Assembly: GCA_036558305.1 (NCBI GenBank)
Contig: DATBFX010000008.1
Span: 1 to 64,000 of the forward strand
Source of the DNA: DATBFX01 sp036558305
GTDB lineage: Bacteria > Chloroflexota > Chloroflexia > Thermomicrobiales > UBA6265
DNA: 64,000 nucleotides
Direction: 5' to 3'
Made by a program: the position numbers and the translations under genes. Position 1 is the first letter of the stretch, and each line of letters opens with the position of its first letter. Below are positions 16,638 to 25,201 of this stretch, piece by piece. The notes under the pieces were generated by a model that did no database searches, was not told the DNA's origin, and was given only the letters and a program-made list of their open reading frames with translations.

Positions 16638-17153
16638 ATGCGCAGGATCGGAGTCGGTATCGGCATCGTCGCGATGACGCTGGCTGCCCTCGTGGCGCCG
16701 GATCGAGCAACCGTGCTCAACGCCGCGTCACCTCCCCCGGAGAATGAGCTGGAGCTCGTGACGCTCGTCAGTTGGTTTCAATATGACGCCGACGCGGATG
16801 CCCTTGCCCTCGGTCCGATCGCCGCCGACGGCGAATTCGTGGCTCGCGCGGGAGGGGAGGGAGTTGACGTGAAGGTCGGCAAAGCCGACTTCGATCTCGA
16901 AGACGATCACGCAACGATCCTTCTCGGGGCGAACGAGTTCGAGGGCTACCCGGTTTCGGATGCGGATGCGAATTCGTTCTGGCGGTGGTACTACTTCAAC
17001 GACGACGAAAATAGTCGTCCCGGCACCCTCGTGATCCAGGTGCGCGCGACCAAGGGACCGTACCGAGGTCGCGAAGGGACCGCGACGTTTGTATCCAGAG
17101 GGCGAGAATCAGACGCGAGTGGCATCCTGGCGATTCTCCTACGACCCGCCTGA
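16638..17153 (+). CDS. Small secreted protein of unknown function
   Basis: A 171-residue protein with a clear signal peptide: a basic Met-Arg-Arg start, a hydrophobic core (Val-Gly-Ile-Gly-Ile-Val-Ala-Met-Thr-Leu-Ala-Ala-Leu-Val) and a likely cleavage site near Ala31-Ser33. The mature part is acidic and predicted beta-rich, with Trp-Phe-Gln-Tyr-Asp-Ala-Asp and Trp-Arg-Trp-Tyr-Tyr-Phe-Asn-Asp motifs. I do not recognise a family. ATG 16638 is preferred over a TTG at 16632 because GGAAGGAG lies about 6 bp upstream. It follows the nSTAND1 gene by 70 bp on the same strand and could be part of that unit, possibly a periplasmic or surface factor. Confidence 0.72.
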   Translation: MRRIGVGIGIVAMTLAALVAPDRATVLNAASPPPENELELVTLVSWFQYDADADALALGPIAADGEFVARAGGEGVDVKVGKADFDLEDDHATILLGANEFEGYPVSDADANSFWRWYYFNDDENSRPGTLVIQVRATKGPYRGREGTATFVSRGRESDASGILAILLRPA

Positions 17154-17295
17154 GAATATCAACAAGAGAATCGGCTTTTGAGAGCCGCCGTCCCGGCGAT
17201 TTTTCGCGCTGAGGTGCCCCTTTGGCTGTTGAGGGAGGCATTGAGGGCAGGCGGCGCCTGAGTAGATGCTGGGAGGTTTGCGCTGGCGGTGGCCT

Positions 17296-17340
17296 CCTAA
17301 CCCCTGTCCCCCTTTCCCCGGCGGTCGGGAGAAGGGGGTG
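17296..17340. repeat. C/G-tract palindromic element, short copy
   Basis: A run of C-rich sequence is followed by CGGTCGGGAGAAGGGGG, giving an imperfect hairpin. The core CGGTCGGGAGA followed by a G-run is shared with the longer element at 48457-48559, so the two look like members of one dispersed family. Confidence 0.55.
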
Positions 17341-17420
17341 CAGCGTGCCGCCATCCGAGGCGCGTTGTCCCCAGCACCCACTTAGCCCGGCTTATTCACG
17401 GGCGACGCTCGTCGCCAGAT

Positions 17421-17551
17421 CGTCATTCCGAGCGAAGGCGAGGAATCTCCCGGAGCGCAGCGGAGGCGCCGCATGGCCGGCGTGTTGCCTCTGGCGGAGT
17501 GAGATTTCCTTCGGCAGGCTCAGGACAGGCTCTCGGCGTCGCTCGAAATAA
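17421..17551. repeat. GTCATTCCGAGC palindromic element, copy 1 (diverged)
   Basis: The left end reads CGTCATTCCGAGCGAAGGCG followed by AGGAATCT. The right end is a decayed inverse of it, with GAGATTTCCTTCGGC and CGCTCGAAATAACG. The left end and the CTCCCGGAGCG(C/A)AGCGGAGGCG block are shared with the better-preserved copy at 61450-61561. No open reading frame is contained. Confidence 0.8.
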
Positions 17552-17675
17552 CGGGGGTTGTCGGCACCCAGGAAGAATCGGGGGTAGTCGATCCGAGCGC
17601 AACGCTTGTTGCCGCCGGCGCGCCGCAGATACCGGCTGAGCCAGACGAACCTTCGGGACTTCACTGAGTGGGAAT

Positions 17676-17703
17676 GACGGCGGCACCGACCGGTGCCGCC
17701 GTC
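17676..17703. terminator. Perfect GC-rich hairpin downstream of the TIG-domain gene
   Basis: GACGGCGGCACCG and CGGTGCCGCCGTC form a perfect 13-bp stem with a 2-nt gap. It lies 56 bp beyond the stop of the minus-strand gene ending at 17760 and would be transcribed as its 3' hairpin. No U-tract follows, so it may stabilise the 3' end rather than terminate alone. Confidence 0.5.
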
Positions 17704-17759
17704 AGACCGTCGGGTGGTCGGCGCGGGGTGCGATCCGTTCGCGCCTTGTCCCAGACCGG

Positions 17760-18788
17760 TTAGGCTTGATCGACGATCACGACCGTAACCTCGGAAAGGC
17801 CGCCACCCGGTGGAGGATTGAAGACGGTCACCTGCAACTCGCTCGGCGCCGTCAAATCCGACGGGATGAGGGTGGCAACGAGTTTGGTCGAGTTGACGAA
17901 AGTCGTGACCCGATTCGTGCCGTTGATCCTGACTTCCGACTTCTGGACGAAGTCCCGGCCGTGGACGTCGAGCGAAATCTGGCCGCTGCCGACCTTCATC
18001 TTGGGCGGTTCGATGCCGGTGACGACCGGTGCCGGATTCGTCAGTTTGTCGCCGCGGGCTTCCGGTTTGTCCGTTTTGAAGAGGTCGTCGAAGAGTTCGG
18101 CCAGTTTGTCGGTTGCCTGTTTGGCGAACATCCCGACGAGACCCGCAACGGCGGTAATACCGAACGTACTGACGTCTTGACCGGTTGCCCCTGCCGAGAG
18201 GAGTCCACCCCGGATCACGAAATAGAAGATGGTCGCCAGCACGGACCCGATGAACGGGCGCAGGATATACCACCAGTTCCAACTCGACGAAGCGCGCCGG
18301 TTTCCGACGAAGTCGGCGAACGAGGTGGCCGCGTGGATGAAACTCCCTAAGGCACCAACCGTCGCGACGAGGAGGATCAGGCGCATTTCGAGGTCGACGT
18401 TCAAATGGAGGAATCCAAAGAGGGTAGTCTTGGTCTCTGTCGTGGGTTGGCCCGTCCGTGGCCAGAGTTTATAGACGACGTAGATCAGGGCAAGCGGCAG
18501 GACGAGGAAGTATGCGCCGAGCAGAGTTCTGCCGAGCCACTTGAGCGGCGGTGCCGGGGTGATCGATGGCGTCACCGCCGGCGGCGTGGTCGTGGGCGCC
18601 GTGGTGGTCGTCGTCGTCGCGGTCGGTGGTGCCGTCGTTGTCAGCGGCGGTCGCGTGGTCGTGGGTGGCGCGGTGGTCGTCGTCACTGCCGTTGGCAACG
18701 GCGGTGCCGTTGTTAGCGGCGGTGGCGTGGTGGTCGTTACCGCTGGCAGACCTGGTTCGGGGGGAATCGTCGTGGTCCCGTTGGACAT
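17760..18788 (-). CDS. Multi-pass membrane protein with Thr/Pro-rich linker and C-terminal TIG domain
   Basis: A 342-residue protein. The start is the ATG at 18788, 9 bp after a GGAGG site; an upstream open frame has no such signal. Residues about 1-75 are an extreme Thr/Pro/Ala-rich low-complexity tract. Three to five hydrophobic helices follow between about 80 and 215. The C-terminal about 85 residues resemble an IPT/TIG immunoglobulin-like domain (Val-Thr-Gly-Ile-Glu-Pro-Pro, Leu-Asp-Val-His-Gly-Arg-Asp-Phe, Val-Arg-Ile-Asn-Gly). No enzyme motif is visible. The Thr/Pro tract might be glycosylated or act as a flexible spacer. It stands alone, with a hairpin downstream. Function unknown. Confidence 0.78.
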   Translation of the reverse strand: MSNGTTTIPPEPGLPAVTTTTPPPLTTAPPLPTAVTTTTAPPTTTRPPLTTTAPPTATTTTTTAPTTTPPAVTPSITPAPPLKWLGRTLLGAYFLVLPLALIYVVYKLWPRTGQPTTETKTTLFGFLHLNVDLEMRLILLVATVGALGSFIHAATSFADFVGNRRASSSWNWWYILRPFIGSVLATIFYFVIRGGLLSAGATGQDVSTFGITAVAGLVGMFAKQATDKLAELFDDLFKTDKPEARGDKLTNPAPVVTGIEPPKMKVGSGQISLDVHGRDFVQKSEVRINGTNRVTTFVNSTKLVATLIPSDLTAPSELQVTVFNPPPGGGLSEVTVVIVDQA

Positions 18789-19408
18789 CGTTCTCATCCT
18801 CCAATCGCCGATCAAGCTGGCAGAAGATGATCCTTTGCTGCGTTCGACTACGGGTTCTCGGCAGAGTTGTTCAAAGATCGCGAGCGAGCGCCGCGCATCT
18901 CGGGAAGTGAGTACGGTCTGCGCCCGTGAGCAGACGGCTTGGGCCGAGACGTCGGGCTTGTTGGATCGATCGCTTGACAAAACCGACACCAACGCGCTCG
19001 CGCTCGTTGGGCTCGTAATCCAGCCTCAAGCTTAGGTGACGGCGTTTGAGAGCGCGTCGTGAAAAATATGGACACTTACCAAATGTTTGCGACGAAATGG
19101 ACAGAACTGCCGCTTGCAGATGCAACCGTCATCCTGTCGGCGCCGACGCCCTGGGCGATCCGAATCGGTCTGGTGCATCGGCGTTGGCGAAAACTCGCGT
19201 CACACCGATGGCGGCAGCCCCATACCGCGCCGCGGCGATCCTGCCGAGCGTTGTGCCCAGCAATCGGGATGCGCTGCGACCAAGGCGGGTAGGTCCCCGC
19301 GATAGCATGGTGGGCTGTCACCGTTCATTCGAGAAAGGCGGGCCAAATGGGCGATGTTGTGCAGGGCCAAGGGGCACTCTGGAATGTTCGTGCTGCTTAA
19401 GATGCAAT
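18789..19408. other. Intergenic stretch without a recognisable gene
   Basis: About 620 bp between two minus-strand genes. Short open frames exist on both strands but none has a ribosome-binding site with credible composition. A TTGACA hexamer on the plus strand near 18974 has no matching -10 box. The segment should contain the promoter of the TIG-domain gene. No RNA gene or repeat is recognised. Confidence 0.45.
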
Positions 19409-20503
19409 TTAGAACCGGGCGCCCCGCAGCCAGCGCCAGGTGGCGGCGAATGGGTCCTGGCCGGTGGCGCGGCGTTGGGCGAGGGCGTCGACGACGAGAA
19501 CCTGGACCGTGGCGGCGAGGGGGATGCCGAGGAGGGCGCCGATCGGGCCGAAGAGCTTCGTGCCGGCCAGCACCGCGACGAAAACCGTCAGGGGCGACAG
19601 CCCGATCTCGCGCTGAGTGAGTCGTGGCACAACCGCGGCATCGATCAGTCCCTGACGCAGCAAGATGAACGCGACAACCAACAGCGCCCGCTGCCAGGAG
19701 ATCGTCAGGGCCAGGAAGACGGCGGGAACGCCGCCGATCCACGGGCCGATGATGGGGATCGGTTCGGTGATGGCGGCAAGGAGACCGAGCAACGGCCAGT
19801 AGGGGAGGTGCAGGAGGGCGTAGGCGACGAGGGTGACCGCGCCCGCGATCGGTCCGAGGAGGAGGCGACTGCGCAGCCAACCGCCGATGACGCGCTCGAC
19901 GTTGTCCCAGAGGCGTTCGAAGCGATCGCGTTGGGGATGAGGCAGAGCGTCGAGCACCAGTCGCCGCAGCAGGTCCTTTTCCGCCAGGTAGTAATAGGCC
20001 ATGACGAGACAGGCCAGGGCGCCGACGAGGACTTCGAGACCGCGAACCGCGGTGCCGACCGTCCGCCCGTGCGATTTCGGAGGGGTTTGGATCGCGGTAA
20101 TGATCCGGTCGAGACCGCGGCGGCCGGGCCCGCGCAGGACGGCGTGAGGGCTGGTCGCCCAGGCGGTCTCGGTGACGCGCAGGCGGGCCGGTTCTTCGGT
20201 GCGAAAGCGGTCGAATTCCCGCCCCGCCGCCGGGGCAACCAGCAGGACGGGGATGATCACGGCGACGACGAGGGCGAGTTCGAGCGAGAGCACCGCCAGG
20301 CGCCGCGGGATGTGCCGGCGCTCCAACGAACGCACCGGTCGCTCGATGACGGTGGCATAGAGCAGGGCGAGGAGCGCCAGCACCACGACCATCCGAATCT
20401 CGAACAGGAGATAGGCGACGGCGAGCGCGGTGAAGAGCCCGACGGGTGTCAGGAGTCGCGACGGGCCGCGGTCGCGGTCGGGATGATCGGGCGGGACGTC
20501 CAT
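19409..20503 (-). CDS. AI-2E family transporter-like membrane protein
   Basis: A 364-residue member of the AI-2E (TqsA/YdiK/PerM-type) exporter family. Two N-terminal hydrophobic helices, a further helix with Leu-Ala-Leu-Val-Val-Ala-Val-Ile-Ile-Pro-Val, a soluble central section and four to five C-terminal helices are visible. The family's conserved Ile-Pro-Ile-Ile-Gly-Pro-Trp-Ile-Gly-Gly-Val-Pro segment is present, as is Pro-Arg-Leu-Thr-Gln-Arg-Glu-Ile-Gly-Leu-Ser-Pro. Members export diverse small molecules, so the substrate here is not predictable. The start is the ATG at 20503 before Asp-Val-Pro-Pro; an earlier ATG at 20551 adds a basic, poorly conserved stretch. It is divergent from the DUF2278 gene. 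Confidence 0.85.
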   Translation of the reverse strand: MDVPPDHPDRDRGPSRLLTPVGLFTALAVAYLLFEIRMVVVLALLALLYATVIERPVRSLERRHIPRRLAVLSLELALVVAVIIPVLLVAPAAGREFDRFRTEEPARLRVTETAWATSPHAVLRGPGRRGLDRIITAIQTPPKSHGRTVGTAVRGLEVLVGALACLVMAYYYLAEKDLLRRLVLDALPHPQRDRFERLWDNVERVIGGWLRSRLLLGPIAGAVTLVAYALLHLPYWPLLGLLAAITEPIPIIGPWIGGVPAVFLALTISWQRALLVVAFILLRQGLIDAAVVPRLTQREIGLSPLTVFVAVLAGTKLFGPIGALLGIPLAATVQVLVVDALAQRRATGQDPFAATWRWLRGARF

Positions 20504-20653
20504 CAGGGCAGTTCTGAGCGGGTGGAGTCGATGCCGGCACGGGCCGGTCAATGTGACGGGGAGTGTACGCGATCGCTCCGGGTACTCCGGCAGATCAGCG
20601 GGCGACCGCGGGCGGCGAACGGAATGTCGTTGTTTTTAACGACGTGGCTCGTG

Positions 20654-20682
20654 TTGCCCAGGTCACCGGGAGCCCCTAGGAT
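20654..20682 (+). promoter_or_regulatory. Possible sigma70-type promoter of the DUF2278 gene
   Basis: TTGCCC (20654-20659) and TAGGAT (20677-20682) are separated by 17 bp. Each matches its consensus in four of six positions. Transcription would begin about 85 bp before the ATG at 20777. Confidence 0.35.
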
Positions 20683-20776
20683 CGAACGCGGTCGCACCGC
20701 GGTGTCGACGCGGACCGACCGAGTTAAGGGGTTCGCGCATTCCCGGAGTCCAGAGCTCAAAGGGGGCAGCACTGTC

Positions 20777-21802
20777 ATGGCGATCAACTACGGAGCCCTG
20801 CGGGGGAAATTCGATCGAGCCAAGCGAGAGGATGGCGAAGGGACGCCGCACCTCCAGATCCGGGTGCTCGCCGACGGCACGCCGTGGCGGGTGGCGGTCA
20901 ACGTCGAGTCGCAGGACGGGTCGGAGGTCGTTTACTGGGTGGTCAACCCGATCACGAACCACCCGATCCTGAACGCGATCGCGGGTGTGCCGGCGGGATT
21001 CAAGACCGTGCAGCGGGACGGGGCCCACGCGCTCGATTTCGTCAAGGCGCCGCTGTTCACGTTCCGGGCCGGTCTGATGTTGCCTCCCTCCGGGAGCGCC
21101 AATGCCGACGATTTGCAAGACCTGTTGCTCGTTCACCTGGAGCAACTCAAGACCGCGGGCGGGGACCTGATCGCGTTCGGCGCGAAGTTCGACAGTAACC
21201 GGCACCTGCCGATCGATCAGGAGTTCGGGAACCTCACCGGCCTGAACGGGGTCCACGACATCCACTGCAACCAGGGGAACCCGAAGGCCGGCGGCCACGC
21301 GGGCGACAACGGCACGTTCCACGACGGCGGGTTGTTGCTGGCGTTCCCCGACCGGACCGTCGGGCTGTTTCTCGCGTTCCAGTCGCAGCAGGTGCCGACC
21401 GATCAGCAGGGCAATCCGGCAGCCGGCAGCAGAGCCATTCGCGACCTGATCACCAAGCCCGACGACGACACGCCAAAGGATGGCGTGGTCTATCTTGAGC
21501 GCGCGCTGATCAACCCCGTGGGGGCCGACCCCGGTCACGAAACGGTCGTCCTCGGCAACCTCTTGACGAGCGACGTCGATCTCACCGGCTGGAAACTGCA
21601 AGACACCAACGGCCGGGCGTCGCCGCTGACCGGAACCATCGCGGCGGGCGCGTCCCTGGTCGTCGAGTTGGACGGAAGCGGTGTCCAACTCGGGAACAAG
21701 CGGGGCAACCTGCTCTTGCTCGACAACCAGGGCAAGCAGGTGGATGCGGTGACGTACACCAGCGAGGAAGCCAAGGTCGAGGATCGCTACGTGAGATTTT
21801 GA
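20777..21802 (+). CDS. DUF2278 (YukJ-like) protein with C-terminal lamin-tail domain
   Basis: A 341-residue protein. Residues about 1-215 match the DUF2278 layout: an initial Met-Ala-Ile-Asn-Tyr-Gly-Ala-Leu-Arg-Gly, a His-Leu-Gln-Ile-Arg-Val segment, Val-Asn-Val-Glu-Ser-Gln-Asp-Gly, and the conserved Gly-Val-His-Asp-Ile-His-Cys-Asn-Gln-Gly-Asn and Asn-Gly-Thr-Phe-His-Asp-Gly-Gly motifs. Residues about 245-341 look like an LTD (lamin-tail) domain, an Ig-like fold, with Leu-Thr-Gly-Trp-Lys-Leu-Gln-Asp and Gly-Asn-Lys-Arg-Gly-Asn-Leu-Leu-Leu-Leu-Asp. The biochemical role of DUF2278 is unknown. No signal peptide is seen. Confidence 0.85.
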   Translation: MAINYGALRGKFDRAKREDGEGTPHLQIRVLADGTPWRVAVNVESQDGSEVVYWVVNPITNHPILNAIAGVPAGFKTVQRDGAHALDFVKAPLFTFRAGLMLPPSGSANADDLQDLLLVHLEQLKTAGGDLIAFGAKFDSNRHLPIDQEFGNLTGLNGVHDIHCNQGNPKAGGHAGDNGTFHDGGLLLAFPDRTVGLFLAFQSQQVPTDQQGNPAAGSRAIRDLITKPDDDTPKDGVVYLERALINPVGADPGHETVVLGNLLTSDVDLTGWKLQDTNGRASPLTGTIAAGASLVVELDGSGVQLGNKRGNLLLLDNQGKQVDAVTYTSEEAKVEDRYVRF

Positions 21803-21809
21803 GGAGTCG

Positions 21810-22907
21810 TCAGTCGGCGGCAGCCGCTTCTTCGGCCGCCTCGTCAAGGCAAATCTCGCGGCCGAGTTCGGCCGAGCGGTAGATGGCGTCGAGGAGGCGG
21901 GTGCGGTCGAGCCCTTCCTCCCCGCTCGGGCTCATCGGGACGCCGTCGACGACCGCATCGACGAAGCGGGTGATGACCTGGAGGTGCTCGGGCTGCGGTT
22001 CGTAGCGGGGGGTGACCTCGGTGGGGGTACCGGCGAAGTCGCCGAAGAGGCGGAGGGTGCCGGTTTTGGCGTAGTCCTTGACGCGGATTTCGGCGCCGCC
22101 GGCGTCGCCCATGAGGGCGATGCCGTACTCGTCGGTGACCCCCGAATGGGCGGCCCAACTGGTTTCGAGTTGGATGGCGGCGCCGTCCGCCGTGCGCAGG
22201 AACGCGGTGGCGAGGTCTTCGACTTCGTAGACGTCCGATTGGACGGTGAAGCGACCGTCCATCCAGTTGCCTTTGCCCTGGGGCCCGAGTTTGGCGTAGG
22301 TCGAACCGGTGACGGTGATCACCTTGGGATTGCCCATCAGGTAGAGGGCCATGTCGAGGACGTGGACGCCGAGGTCGACCAGCGGACCACCGCCGGCGAG
22401 TTCCTTGCGGGTGAACCAGCTCCCGAGACCGGGGATACCGGCCCGGCGCATCCAGAAGGCTTTGGCGTAGTAGATGTCGCCGAGACCGCCGGACAGGATG
22501 TGCCGGTGGAGCAGATTCATCTCGGCTTTGTAGCGCTTGCTGAAAAAGACGCCGAGGACCTTCCCGGCGTCGCGGGCGGCGCGGACGATCTCCTCGCCCT
22601 CGGCGGCGTTGCGGGCGATCGGTTTTTCGAGGAGGACGTGCTTGCCGGCCTGGAGAGCGGCGAGCGCCACCTCGTGGTGGAGGTAATTGGGTACGCCGAC
22701 GCTGACGGCGTCGATGTCCGAACGCTCGACGAGCTCGCGGTAGTCGTGGAAGAGGTTGAGGATGTTGTGTTTGCGGGCGATCCGGAGGCAGCGCTCGGTG
22801 TCGAGACCGGCGAGGGCGACGATCCTGGCGCGCGGTTCCTGTGCCCAGGAGTCGGCGTGAAACTGGCCGATACCGCAACCGATGATCCCGACCCGAAGCG
22901 GCTCCAT
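21810..22907 (-). CDS. Gfo/Idh/MocA family NAD(P)-dependent oxidoreductase
   Basis: A 365-residue sugar or inositol dehydrogenase-like protein. The N-terminal Rossmann fold has Gly-Ile-Ile-Gly-Cys-Gly-Ile-Gly at about 7-14, and the family Glu-Lys-Pro-Ile-Ala-Arg-Asn motif carries the catalytic Lys. A C-terminal alpha/beta domain includes Gly-Pro-Leu-Val-Asp-Leu-Gly-Val-His-Val-Leu-Asp-Met with its Asp/His pair. ATG 22907, just before Glu-Pro-Leu-Arg-Val, fits the Rossmann start; the frame is open for 18 codons upstream. It is the last of three minus-strand genes (with a PHP hydrolase and a TIM-barrel isomerase) that look like a small sugar-catabolic unit. Substrate unknown. Confidence 0.9.
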   Translation of the reverse strand: MEPLRVGIIGCGIGQFHADSWAQEPRARIVALAGLDTERCLRIARKHNILNLFHDYRELVERSDIDAVSVGVPNYLHHEVALAALQAGKHVLLEKPIARNAAEGEEIVRAARDAGKVLGVFFSKRYKAEMNLLHRHILSGGLGDIYYAKAFWMRRAGIPGLGSWFTRKELAGGGPLVDLGVHVLDMALYLMGNPKVITVTGSTYAKLGPQGKGNWMDGRFTVQSDVYEVEDLATAFLRTADGAAIQLETSWAAHSGVTDEYGIALMGDAGGAEIRVKDYAKTGTLRLFGDFAGTPTEVTPRYEPQPEHLQVITRFVDAVVDGVPMSPSGEEGLDRTRLLDAIYRSAELGREICLDEAAEEAAAAD

Positions 22908-23065
22908 GCGGAACAGAACTCCTTTCCCTTCGTCGACAGCCTCGAGCAACCGGGCGGGCAAGCCAGGACCGAGGGGTCGTGTGTGCGGGATCGCGCCCGA
23001 ATCCGAGACGGAATCTTCTCACGAAATGGGAGCGCGGGGGCAGTCGCCCGCGAACACTTCGTGTG

Positions 23066-23983
23066 TCAGGCCGGCGGGTCGAACCAGATCGGGTTGGTCC
23101 AGGCTTTGCGGGCCGCGTCGTCGCGCACGAGGACGCGGAGGTAGTCGTCTCGCCAATTGCGCAGATCGAACTCCGCTTCGGTTATGCCTTGCTCGCCGCG
23201 CATGGAATACCTGGCGGGACCGCCGATGACAAAGATGCGGTTGGCGGGAGAGCAACTGACCCAGAGGCGTTCGCCGGGGACGACGACGAGGTCGTGGATG
23301 GCGGGACCGGTGCTGGAGTAGAAGTCGCCCTGCTTGAGCGCGGCCAGGATCGCCTCGGGCGTCAACTCCTCCGACTTGACCACGACCCAGCCGCCGAGGC
23401 GATCGCGCGTGTCGAGAACGAAATGGGCGTCGTCGGTGGCGAAGCCGAAAACGCGTTTGCCGCGGGCCAGCATGAGATCGAGCATGTAGACGCTTTCGGC
23501 GGCGTCGTTGTCGTCGGCGGCACTGGCGTTGTAGAGCTCAAGACCGTGGACCCCGTCGAGGGCCAACATGTCACCCTCGGTCATGCCGAACCAGTTGGGA
23601 TGGGCGGCGATGACGAGGGCGCCGGTGTCGAGGGCACGACGAGCCAGTTCGGGCCCAGTTTCTTCCTCCTTCGGCGGGGCAAAGTCGGGCGGCAGACCGA
23701 CGCCGACGAGGTGCCAGCCGTTGCCGAGTTCCATCGCATCGTCGGGGGGATGGAGTTCGGCGCCGAGGATGGTGGTGAAGGCGGCGGAGCGGTAAGGGGT
23801 GGTGTCGGTGATCGGCCACTCGTACTCGGGCAGGAAGTGGTCGGTGAGGGCGAGAAAGTCGTAGCCCGCCGCCTCGTAGTAACGGCAGACCTCCTCCGGC
23901 GAACGGCGACCGTCCGACCGCGTCGAGTGGGTGTGGAGGTTACCGCGCCAGAAGCGGCCGGGTTTCGAGAAGGGCGTCTCCAT
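23066..23983 (-). CDS. PHP-domain metallohydrolase (CehA/McbA-like)
   Basis: A 305-residue PHP-fold phosphoesterase-like protein. Metal ligands are evident: His-Thr-His-Ser at about 16-19, Leu-Thr-Asp-His-Phe near 45, Glu-Leu-His-Pro near 77, Ala-Ala-His-Pro-Asn-Trp, and Ala-Thr-Asp-Asp-Ala-His near the end of the metal site. The C-terminal section is a beta-rich extension found in CehA/McbA relatives. ATG 23983 is preferred because GAGGAG lies 5 bp upstream; an upstream ATG at 24031 lacks such a site. It sits between the dehydrogenase and isomerase genes on the same strand. Members hydrolyse phosphoesters or carbamates; the substrate is unknown. Confidence 0.87.
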   Translation of the reverse strand: METPFSKPGRFWRGNLHTHSTRSDGRRSPEEVCRYYEAAGYDFLALTDHFLPEYEWPITDTTPYRSAAFTTILGAELHPPDDAMELGNGWHLVGVGLPPDFAPPKEEETGPELARRALDTGALVIAAHPNWFGMTEGDMLALDGVHGLELYNASAADDNDAAESVYMLDLMLARGKRVFGFATDDAHFVLDTRDRLGGWVVVKSEELTPEAILAALKQGDFYSSTGPAIHDLVVVPGERLWVSCSPANRIFVIGGPARYSMRGEQGITEAEFDLRNWRDDYLRVLVRDDAARKAWTNPIWFDPPA

Positions 23984-24109
23984 CGTCTCCTCACATGGGC
24001 GCACACGCACGGCGAGACCGGCGTAAGCCATAATCGGCGGGGCGGATGACGTCGTTCTGCGGAGCTTACGGCAAGGCCGGACGGTGCGCTATGGGGGGGG
24101 GCCGACACC

Positions 24110-25033
24110 TCAAAGCACCGACTTCAGGAATGCAACGGTGCGTTCGACGCCGGCGATGCCCGGCAGATAGGGGTCTTCGTTTTCGATGCTGGCGACATCG
24201 TCGTAGCCGACGTCATTCAGGGCGACGAAGAACTCACGCCACCAGCGGGCGTCGTGGCCGTAGCCGGGCGTGCAGAAGTACCAGGGACGGTCCCGGAAAT
24301 CGATGTCGGGCCGGCTGTCGATGACGCCGGCGAGCGCCTGGTTGTGCCGGTGCCGCGCGACGTCCTTGATGTGGACATGGAAGACCGCTGGGCCGAGCGC
24401 CCGGATGCAGGCCGGAATGTCCATGCCCTGCCACATCAAGTGGCTCGGATCGAAGTTCGCCCCGATCGCGTCGCCGACCGCCAGGCGCAGGCGGAGGAGC
24501 GTCGGCACGTTGTGGATGAGGTTGACGGCGTGCAATTCGAGGCAGATTTTGGTCACGCCCTGCGTCGCGCCGTAGGCGGCCAGGTCGGTCCAGAGCGCGA
24601 TCGCCTCGTCCCACTGCCGGCGGACGGTGTCGAGCAACTCCGGCGGCCAGTTGTAGGTGATCCAGTTGGGGCCGCCCGCCCCTGCCACGTCTCCCGGCGT
24701 TCCCGACTGCGCGACGATCCGCTCGACGCCGAGGAGACCGGCGAGCCGCATGGTCTTCTTCGTGAGCTCGGCCTGGGCGGCGCCGATCCGTGGATGGAGG
24801 AGATAGGCGCTGATGTTGAGGGCGGTGAGGCGGAGTCCGTGGCCGTCGAGTTTCTGTTGCAGTTCCCGACGGGCGCCGGCATCGGCGAGTAGTTGGTCGA
24901 CGTCGAGGAAGGGATGGGAGCACTGCCCGCCGGTTGAAAGCTCGATCCTCGTGATGCCGAGGGACGAAGCACGGCGCAGCGTCTCGTCCAGGTCTCCCAG
25001 CCCCGCCGATTCGGCGAACAGCCCGATCTCCAT
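24110..25033 (-). CDS. Sugar phosphate isomerase/epimerase family TIM-barrel protein
   Basis: A 307-residue xylose-isomerase-like TIM barrel. Conserved acidic and His positions appear as Ile-Glu-Leu-Ser-Thr-Gly, Cys-Leu-Glu-Leu-His-Ala-Val-Asn, Asn-Phe-Asp-Pro-Ser-His-Leu-Met-Trp-Gln-Gly, Val-His-Ile-Lys-Asp and Ser-Ile-Glu-Asn-Glu-Asp, a typical divalent-metal site. ATG 25033 is chosen because GGGAGGG lies about 7 bp upstream. Together with the Gfo/Idh/MocA dehydrogenase and the divergent enolase-superfamily enzyme it suggests a pathway for a sugar acid, inositol or keto-sugar. The reaction, isomerisation or epimerisation, is inferred from family only. Confidence 0.88.
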   Translation of the reverse strand: MEIGLFAESAGLGDLDETLRRASSLGITRIELSTGGQCSHPFLDVDQLLADAGARRELQQKLDGHGLRLTALNISAYLLHPRIGAAQAELTKKTMRLAGLLGVERIVAQSGTPGDVAGAGGPNWITYNWPPELLDTVRRQWDEAIALWTDLAAYGATQGVTKICLELHAVNLIHNVPTLLRLRLAVGDAIGANFDPSHLMWQGMDIPACIRALGPAVFHVHIKDVARHRHNQALAGVIDSRPDIDFRDRPWYFCTPGYGHDARWWREFFVALNDVGYDDVASIENEDPYLPGIAGVERTVAFLKSVL

Positions 25034-25201
25034 CAACAATCCCTCCCGAGCGTGTCCGGTGCCGGTTGTTACGGCGCAGAAATCGCGGCACGCTACCAGC
25101 GGCCTTTTGCCTCGTCAAGACCGCTTGTCCCGTGGAAACCGGCATCCTATGATGCGGCACTCGCACGCGACATGCGCCGGATTCGCCATTGGAGGGGGGA
25201 A

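Larger units (their letters stand above)
17154..17759. other. Repeat-rich intergenic region
   Basis: About 600 bp between convergent genes with no credible coding sequence. It contains a GC-rich C/G-tract element near 17296-17340 (related to the element at 48457-48559), a palindromic GTCATTCCGAGC-type element at 17421-17551, and a perfect hairpin at 17676-17703. The rest shows nothing recognisable. Confidence 0.7.

Noticed and set aside
14864..16720. 618-codon minus-strand frame with apparent repeats opposite the WD40 region
   Set aside because: Its periodicity is just the reverse complement of the WD40 repeat units.
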